Below, in pieces: positions 57,323 to 64,000 of a stretch of DNA of 64,000 nucleotides (the stretch's first letter is position 1; each line of letters opens with the position of its first letter). Source of the DNA: Proteles cristata cristata. Lineage: Eukaryota > Chordata > Mammalia > Carnivora > Hyaenidae. A program made the translations under genes and the position numbers. The notes beneath the pieces are model-generated. The model made no database searches, was not told where the DNA came from, and was given only the letters and a program-made list of their open reading frames with translations. Location of the stretch: positions 620,001 to 684,000 of the forward strand of contig JAESUZ010004533.1 in NCBI GenBank assembly GCA_017311185.1, in the 5' to 3' direction.

Positions 57323-57967
57323 CAATATGTATAGCTCTGTGGGAATGTAAACTAGTGCAGCCCCTCTGGAAAATGGTGTGTAGGTTCCTCAAAAATTAAC
57401 AATAGAACTCCCCTATGACCCAGCAATAGCACTGCTAGGAATTTACCCAAGGGATATAGGAGTGCTGATGCATAGGAGCACATGTACCCCAATGTTCATA
57501 GCAACACTCTCAACAATAGCCAAAACATGGAAAGAGTCTAAGTATCCATCAACAGATGAATAGATCAAGAAGATGTGGTTTATCTATATGATTCAATACT
57601 ACATGGCAATGAGAAAGAATGAAATCTGGCCATGTGTAGCAACAGGGATGGACCTTGAGGGTGTTATGCTGAGCGAAATAAGTCAGGCAGAGAAGGACAA
57701 ATACCATGTGTTTGCATGCATAGGAGGATTAGGAGGAACTTAACGGAGGACTGTGGGGGAGAAGAAGGGGGAAATAGTGGGAGAGAGGGAGAGAGGCAAA
57801 CCATGAGAGACTCTTGAATGCTGAGAACAAACTGAGGACTGATGCGTGTGGGGGGGTACAGGGGGGTGATGGGCACTTGTGGGGATGAGCACTGGGTGTT
57901 ATATGGAAACCAACTTGATAATAAACTATTTGTAAAAAAACAAAAAAAACCAATATGTATAGCTCTG
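57323..57967 (+). mobile_element. Recent 5'-truncated felid L1 with perfect 17-bp duplication
   Basis: Identical flanks caatatgtatagctctg (57323-57339 and 57951-57967) bracket 611 bp. The insert starts in the ORF2 C-terminal coding region (cccctctggaaaatggtgtg, gacccagcaatagcactgct, tagcaacagggatggacctt) and runs through the 3'UTR (gagaacaaactgaggactga, gatgagcactgggtgttata) to aataaa and an A-rich tail. The frame is not intact and no retrotransposition function remains. Low divergence and the exact duplication indicate a fairly recent event. Confidence 0.95.
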
Positions 57968-59040
57968 ATTAGATGTTATAATACACTTTTATTTAAAAGT
58001 TAATTATAAGATAATTGAAAAATATAGAAAACACAGAAAAATAAATATAAAAACCTATATGCCCATCTTCCTCACTGGGCAATATAAATATTTGCAAGAT
58101 AATTGCATCAGATCTTTTCTCATAAAGGGAAAAAATAAAATACTGCAGATAGAATATACCAACATTTACTTATTGCTTTCTCCTTATTTATGAACATTTA
58201 GATTTTCTATTTTTCACTGTTGCAAATATTTCTGCAAGGAACATCCTAGTCACATCTCCCTGTACATATGTCAGGGTTTCTCTAGGGTCAACACCTAGGT
58301 GTACAGTTACCAGCTTTTAGGTCATGTGCATCTTCATCTGTACTATATATTCTTAATTTGGGTACCAAAGGATTGGTGCCAAACTCCTCTTTTACCAGCA
58401 ATGTATTAAAATTTTTCCCTATCTTGGGGCACCTGGGTGGCTCAGTTGGTTTAACCTCCAACTTTGGCTCACATCATGATCTCACCATTCATGGGTTCAA
58501 GCCCCGCGTCAGGTTCTGTGCTGACTGCCAGCTCAGAGTCTGGAGCCTATTTCAGACTCTGTATCTCCCTCTCTCTCTGACTCTACTCTGCTCACGCTGT
58601 CTCTTGCCCTCTCTCTCAGAAATAAATAAAACATTAAATTTAAAAAAATAAAATAAAATCTTTCCCTATTTTAACTCACAATTGGTATCAGACTTTTTAA
58701 TATTTGTCATCATGATGTGAAATGCTATGTTGTTAGTCATTTTACCATTTTTAAAATTATTATTGAAGGTGAACCAATTCCAATAGCTTAATGGAATTTG
58801 GGGGGGGTCTTACTTTTGGTGAAATACCAGCATATATCTCTTGTTTTGCTTTTTCTTATTGATTGTGAGAGTCCTTTATATTCGTGATAGTCTCTGTGTT
58901 TTCTGTACATTCACTTATCTTCTTTCAGTCTGTGGTTTGTCTTTTAGCTTTGTTTATGTTATCCTTTGGATATCAAGATCATAAAAAGCTTGACTAATTT
59001 TTTTTCTATTTCCTGGAATAGCTGGAATTTAAGATAGTAA
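57968..59040 (-). mobile_element. Ancient L1 3'UTR/ORF2-end region, minus strand, split by a SINE
   Basis: atttctgcaaggaacatcct, gtacatatgtcagggtttct, ggtcaacacctaggtgtaca, then after the SINE gagagtcctttatattcgtg, cagtctgtggtttgtctttt and gctttgtttatgttatcctt. This is the antisense order of an old L1. Left boundary approximate. Confidence 0.7.
58408..58669 (+). mobile_element. CAN-SINE (felid type)
   Basis: ggggcacctgggtggctcag, atgggttcaagccccgcgtc, tgactgccagctcagagtct, aaataaataaaacatt tail. The 15-bp flanks aaaatttttccctat / aaaatctttccctat (58408-58422, 58655-58669) have one mismatch. It is inserted in the old L1. Confidence 0.94.
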
Positions 59041-60520
59041 TGGCAAATTGTCACTTCTGAATTTCCTTTTCTATTGTTTTAACATCTTTAATGGTTTAAA
59101 TCTATTTATAGTGGAATCTAAGCTTTGCTTCAGCATTCATGGGCAGGGTTGCAGTTGTTTTCTGTCATTTCCTCGAGACCAGGGAAGACCTTGTGGGCCA
59201 GGTGCTCAGTTCTAGTTCCCCACTGGGCCGATGTTGAAGGCAAGGACTCTAGGCCTGACCTTTAGAACCTATAATACACCTTTAGATGTTCCCCCCACAG
59301 CTCTAGCTCACATCCCTGACTTTGATCTCCCTATTTGTTTATGACTCCTGAGAATCTTCCATCTTTCCTTCAAGTTATACTTGAAGGATAACTTCAAATA
59401 ATATTTATTTAGGTTATGCCTGATATAACTTTCATGTGTTTGTAGTCAGAAAGTCCATGTAGTCAGAAAGAACAGCTTAGTCTGTTGTCATGTTGCTGAG
59501 TGTTCTCTGGGAAGGCTTCATGATTCTTATGGGGACTATTAGTGTTTCATGGGTACAATACTATCCTGAAGACCTCAATTTTATTGGCATGATAATAGTA
59601 TTTAGCCCAGGAAGGGGATCTGCTGAGCTAATATGGAAAGATGCAGAGAGCAGTAATGTTCCTTTTCAGCTTACACATTTAATATTTAAACTTTTGTCGA
59701 GCTCACTGGTAAAATGAGTCCTTTAGAGAGAAAAGTGCCTTCCTTAGACAAGGGAAAGCTCCTTTGGCAAATATTTGACAAATGTCTAAACCAATGCATA
59801 TGTGCATGTGAATTTGTCTATTTACTCTGTTAAGCTCACAGTTGTCTCACCTTCACTTGTGGCATTTCCTGTGAACATTACTCTGTAAGCCTAATTTCAG
59901 CTGCCCTACCACCTTTTATATAGAGACTTCAACTAGAGTAAAGGGATAAGTGGATAAGATTTTACCTTAGTTTTCCCCAAGAGCTAGTCCATGCTGTTAA
60001 AATCAAATGGAGTCTGGAGCAATGGTTTAATGTATTTGAGATGGAGAAAATGGCAAAGCCACAAACATCCAACAACTTTTGGGTAAAATGATCCCTAAGG
60101 TTTGTGCCAGACTTTGGCCAATAGCTGTACAATTCTGGTCTTAACCTTACAGCAGAGATCTGAGATTTGAGTACCTTTTACTTCCTTGCCTCATCAACAT
60201 CACCACACCTGTCTGTTTAAGTTCAGCTGCAGTGACTTCTCTCTGGCAGTTCTCACAAGACCAGGTTCCTGCTCTGTGTCCCACAGCTCCTGGCTGCTCT
60301 AGAAACAGAGACAGAGAAGCACCTGACTTGGAGCTGTCAGCACTTGTTGATACTTACTTTTGACATTCCTTCTGAGTGATTGTGAGTTGCCTGATATCCG
60401 GATTCCTGAAAATTTGATGACCCTGACTGCTAATATTTGTCAGTTTCTTCAAAACTTTTCTGACCATTTAAGCTTTCAAAGTTCAGAATTCCTAAGCAAC
60501 ATACCAATCTGAGAATCTCT
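59041..60520. other. No recognised gene or repeat
   Basis: About 1.5 kb. The plus frame 59490-59717 has no domain. Nothing recognised. Confidence 0.5.
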
Positions 60521-60524
60521 CAAA

Positions 60525-60660
60525 TCTTGCTACTTAAAGTGAGGACCAAGGACCCAGCAGCCTTGACACAACTTGTGAGGTTCTTGTCAATATAGAATCT
60601 CAGGTCCCTCCCCAGACCTAGTGAACCAGAAACTGTATTTTAATTAGATTCAAAGTGCAT
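60525..60660. mobile_element. hAT fossil (MER5-like), partial
   Basis: tgctacttaaagtgaggacc, agaatctcaggtccctcccc, agacctagtgaaccagaaac and tgtattttaattagattc resemble a MER5-class element. The terminal repeats are decayed. Confidence 0.6.
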
Positions 60661-62730
60661 CATACACACTATTTCAGTGGACTGAATTTCAGTTCCATAC
60701 TGGGTATCATTATTTACAAAGGTCCTTTTTTCAAAATATGTACCCCACAAAATTATGGGGATAGCCCCCTTCACCTGTCCAGTGAGTATACTCTCGGTTT
60801 GATGATCAGTGCTCATGAGTCTGTGTTTCTGCTGGAAGCATGACTCCCACTTGATTGTGTGAGAAAAAGAAACTGAAGTAAGAACTAATGCATCTTATCT
60901 TCACTGTATGTGCTTCTGACCTTGACCACAATCTGATTCTTCTGAGTTTAACAATGTTTGATTATACCTCCCTAACTCTGGTTGTAATAGGGACTTGATC
61001 TAGAATATTCACATACTCTTCATGGTCCACACCATCTCTTCCTCCTAACACAATGGGTGAGCAACAGCACAGACCAAGGCATTTGGCTTATTGTCAAAGA
61101 GCACAGCAAACATCCACCTGTGTCAGGTCCAAGACCTTGGCCTTATTAGCCCTGACCTACAAACTAAGCTTGCCATTGCAATGTTCCTCATCAGGTAATG
61201 AGTGCTTAAGCACCTACTGCTTCCAATTAACATGAACTATTGGCAATATGGTCTCAGCCTTTAGGCAACTTTTGCAGTCTGAAATGGGGAAAACATATAA
61301 GGAAGGAAGGACAAAAGGCATGTAGAATGGGAAAAAAAATAAAAGCATACTCTTCATGGTCACACCATACTACAAGGTGGTTATGTTGACCACATGGTGA
61401 CTACTTTATTATCAAGAAATTTGGATTTTTTAAAAAAATAGACATATTCTTAATAGAGTAATGATGGATCTCAAGGCTGTTGTCCTCAGTTGGGAAGGAG
61501 GATGTTTGAAGATTTGTTTGCTCATGTAATCAAGCTATTGAAAAAGTAGATTTCCAACTTAAATATTTTTAAAAGTCTAGAGGGATCAATTTCTCAATTT
61601 CACTACCTAGAAAAGAATTCATGAAATCAACAGGCTTTACTAATTCCCTCCATTTTTTACTCCAGCCCAGATGAGAAGTATTGCAGAAAGATATGACAAA
61701 GCACATTTTAATTGTAAATGAAATTTCAGTTTTTAAAGAAAGGGAAGGTTTTCACTTATCTTATATATTTTGGAGAAAAATCTATATTTTATCTGATGCA
61801 AGAGGGGAGGAATTTAACAGATTTAAAAAAAAAACATGTTTCTAGGTAGATGTAATATTCATTTTTAATGTTGATTATTTATAAATTCAACAAACTTTGG
61901 AGTTCGGAGTTTTGGAGTTAACTTCTGTCACCACAGTCACATTTGAATGTTACCTTGTTTGCTACTTTTCTGGAAGTAAAAATTAACTATTTTAAAAATC
62001 ATATGAACTTATCCTGTTAACATTACATATTCAGATAAATGTAAAATAAGGCCCTTTCTAGGCAGGGCTTTAATTTGCTTGTTTTGGTTGTAGAAAGACT
62101 CTGTTTCAGAAACTGAAGAATTAGAATTGGTCCTGCTCAGGTTGAAGAGGTCCACTGGATTCCTATTGTGTATCCTGAGCCCAGTGTTTCCTGAGCACAT
62201 GGTGAAGGCAGGGTAGGGCCTGGGAAGCTTTCATGGGTGAAGCAGGCAAAGGTCTTGTGAGTGAGTAAGGGAGACATAGCATTATGTGGACCATTTTAAT
62301 ACATGGTTAGAAATAACTGGCATGGGGGATACACAGAGAGGTGCTGTGGCTTTTCAAAGAAGAAAGCAGGAGTGAGGGATTGAGGGAAGGCTCAGTGGAG
62401 CGGGGGCAAGTAGACTTGGTTTGGATGGATAGGTAGAATTTGAACATGGATCACATTTCTATATAAAAACTTCCTGTGGAGATGGTGAACTAAAATGTAT
62501 GAAACTCTGCACCTCATTGTCATTGCCCTTGTTTCAAGGTAGATGCAAACAAATAGTCTGAAAACTGGCCAAGCAAGCAAATAATGATATACAAAGCCCC
62601 CTTTCAATCACATAATCTGCAATGATTACACAGTGGGCACTGGATCTAGCCTGGGCTCCTAGCCGTGACAACCAGCCAAGAAGCAAACAATCCAACTGGA
62701 CAAAGTCAGAGACATCCTCAAAGGAAGAGA
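60661..62730. other. No recognised gene or repeat
   Basis: About 2 kb of single-copy-looking DNA with short frames only and no domain. Nothing recognised. Confidence 0.5.
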
Positions 62731-64000
62731 GAGGGGAAAAAAAAAAAAAAAAGACGATCCCAAATGACAATCATAGAAGACAGACAAGACTTTATAAGGG
62801 GATATTCCAGCATAGCCAGAAGCCCTAGAATAAGACTGTGCCTACATGAGACTACTCAGTAGAACACTTTAATTGAAGTTCTCCTTTAATTTCTGTCTTG
62901 ATTTACTGTGGATCAAGGGCTCTTGTCTGCAAGGTGACAACAAAGATGATGGATTCTAGTCTTAGTTTTGCTACCACTATGCAGTGTGCCTGGGTCCACA
63001 TGCTGCCCTAGGGCCTAAGTAAATAGGGCAGCAGTATTGACCATTTTATGAAGTGCCCACCACATGCAGACAAGGTGGTTCTAGGGACTATGGCATTAGG
63101 AAACGGAAGCAGATGAACTGTGAAGCCACTCAGCAAGCAGCTCCTCAGAGGAGAAAAATCAGCTTAAAAAATTGGGTCAAACTGGGTGGTGGCTATAATC
63201 AGAAACCTGCAAGAGGAAACACTGTAAACATGTTTCCCTGGGCAAGATTGATTGTTTTAAAAATAAAGATGTAACAATGGATGAAAAGAAGCTATGCTAA
63301 ATATCTTCTGTGCTGATGGAAATGGGATAAGGAGTTGGAATTATAGGTGGGTGAGGAAAGGTTCTATTTTAATCCAGGAAAGAGAAGTCTCATTTTTTTT
63401 TCTTCAAACTTACTTTTTAATTTTAGGTTCATCTCCATGTTACGGGGAAAAGATAAAGGGCCCCACTCCACCCTGGATGTTGGGTTGGCTGATGACACTA
63501 ATTGTCCCTTTGGCTCTCTGAAGGCTAAGAGGCTATTTTCTTTGCAAACTGAATTTTAGTTTTGTGAAATCATTACATCTTGGAGGCTGCTGGGTGACAC
63601 AGACTGCTGTAATTACTACTTAGACGAACTTGGAGTGGTCAGCTATAGACTGTGGCACTAATAAGAAACAACATTGTAGATACAGTTTCATGTGAGGCAT
63701 TTAGCTTTGCAGAGGGGAGAATCTTTGTTTCACAAACGAATCCTATCCCTGGACAAGAGGCTTGCAAAATAATGTTTTGGCACGATGGAGATTGAGAGAG
63801 AATGTGCTTGGCTGATCAGTGTGACCCATTAACATGATAAAAACACAGCACAAAATGTGTGCCCTATAATCAGTGGGTCTCAAACTCATGTGAGGGTGCC
63901 ACTGTTTTATGATATGAGAAATATTTTACTATTTTGTATATTATAACAATAAATAAACCAATAATAACATTTGCATTGTCTATTATCTGAATGCTTCCTG
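62731..64000. other. No recognised gene; poly-A run and candidate non-coding element
   Basis: A 16-base A run lies at 62738-62753. The short frames around it are Lys/Arg-rich from purine text. The block 63560-63740 (gctgtaattactacttagac, gctttgcagaggggagaatc) carries homeodomain-like TAATTA text and no repeat, compatible with a regulatory element but unproven. The window ends without a gene. Confidence 0.35.

Noticed and set aside
1..64000. CRISPR arrays, operons, riboswitches, prokaryotic systems
   Set aside because: No regularly spaced repeats with unique spacers, no ribosome binding sites and no dense coding. The window is mammalian nuclear DNA.

Overview
The window is nuclear DNA of a carnivoran mammal, most likely a cat (Felidae). 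The main evidence is about 25 tRNA-derived CAN-SINE (SINEC) copies with the feline body: a cctgggtggctcagtcggtt head, a gggttcgagcccc B box, the felid stretch ctcagagcctggagcctg, a CT-rich block and an aataaataaa tail. Carnivore-type L1 3' ends (gagcactgggtgtt, aataaa) support this. No intact protein-coding gene and no stand-alone RNA gene could be supported. The sequence is AT-rich, CpG-poor, intergenic or deep-intronic DNA dominated by retrotransposon layers. Family names come from memory of consensus sequences, not from a search.

Layout. 1-7.3 kb: mostly unrecognised DNA with three SINEs and a 53-bp L1 tail insertion. 7.3-9.7 kb: an ERVL (MLT2-like) LTR remnant, an old diverged repeat, a SINE and a 158-bp L1 tail. 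10.6-11.6 kb: two SINEs. 13.4-16.8 kb: an old minus-strand L1 carrying two SINEs inserted at the same site, a nested L1 3' end and a MaLR (MLT1-like) LTR fragment. 18-22 kb: SINEs, a MIR and two L1 3' ends in opposite orientation that form a large inverted repeat. 22.4-28.3 kb: an unrecognised possible retrocopy, a 1.5-kb plus-strand L1, a dead processed copy of ATP5MC2 (ATP synthase subunit c) and a MER58-like DNA transposon. 29.5-32.2 kb: a (CCCTT)n tract beside a truncated SINE, and a SINE whose tail has become a TA/CA microsatellite. 32.9-45 kb: dense SINEs, MIRs and hAT (MER5A-like) fossils. 47.1-48.45 kb: an L1 ORF2 segment whose 5' half is inverted. 49.9-54.5 kb: MIRs, a palindromic DNA transposon and a long ancient L1 3' region. 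57.3-59 kb: a 5'-truncated felid L1 with a perfect 17-bp target-site duplication next to an older L1. 59-64 kb: largely unrecognised single-copy-looking DNA.

No genes act together here. What the sequence does record is insertion order: about 20 target-site duplications can be read directly, and they allow nesting and relative ages to be worked out. I did not find a new biological system. The most informative points are the inverted L1, the same-site double SINE insertion, the SINE-associated pentanucleotide tract and the recent L1 insertion.
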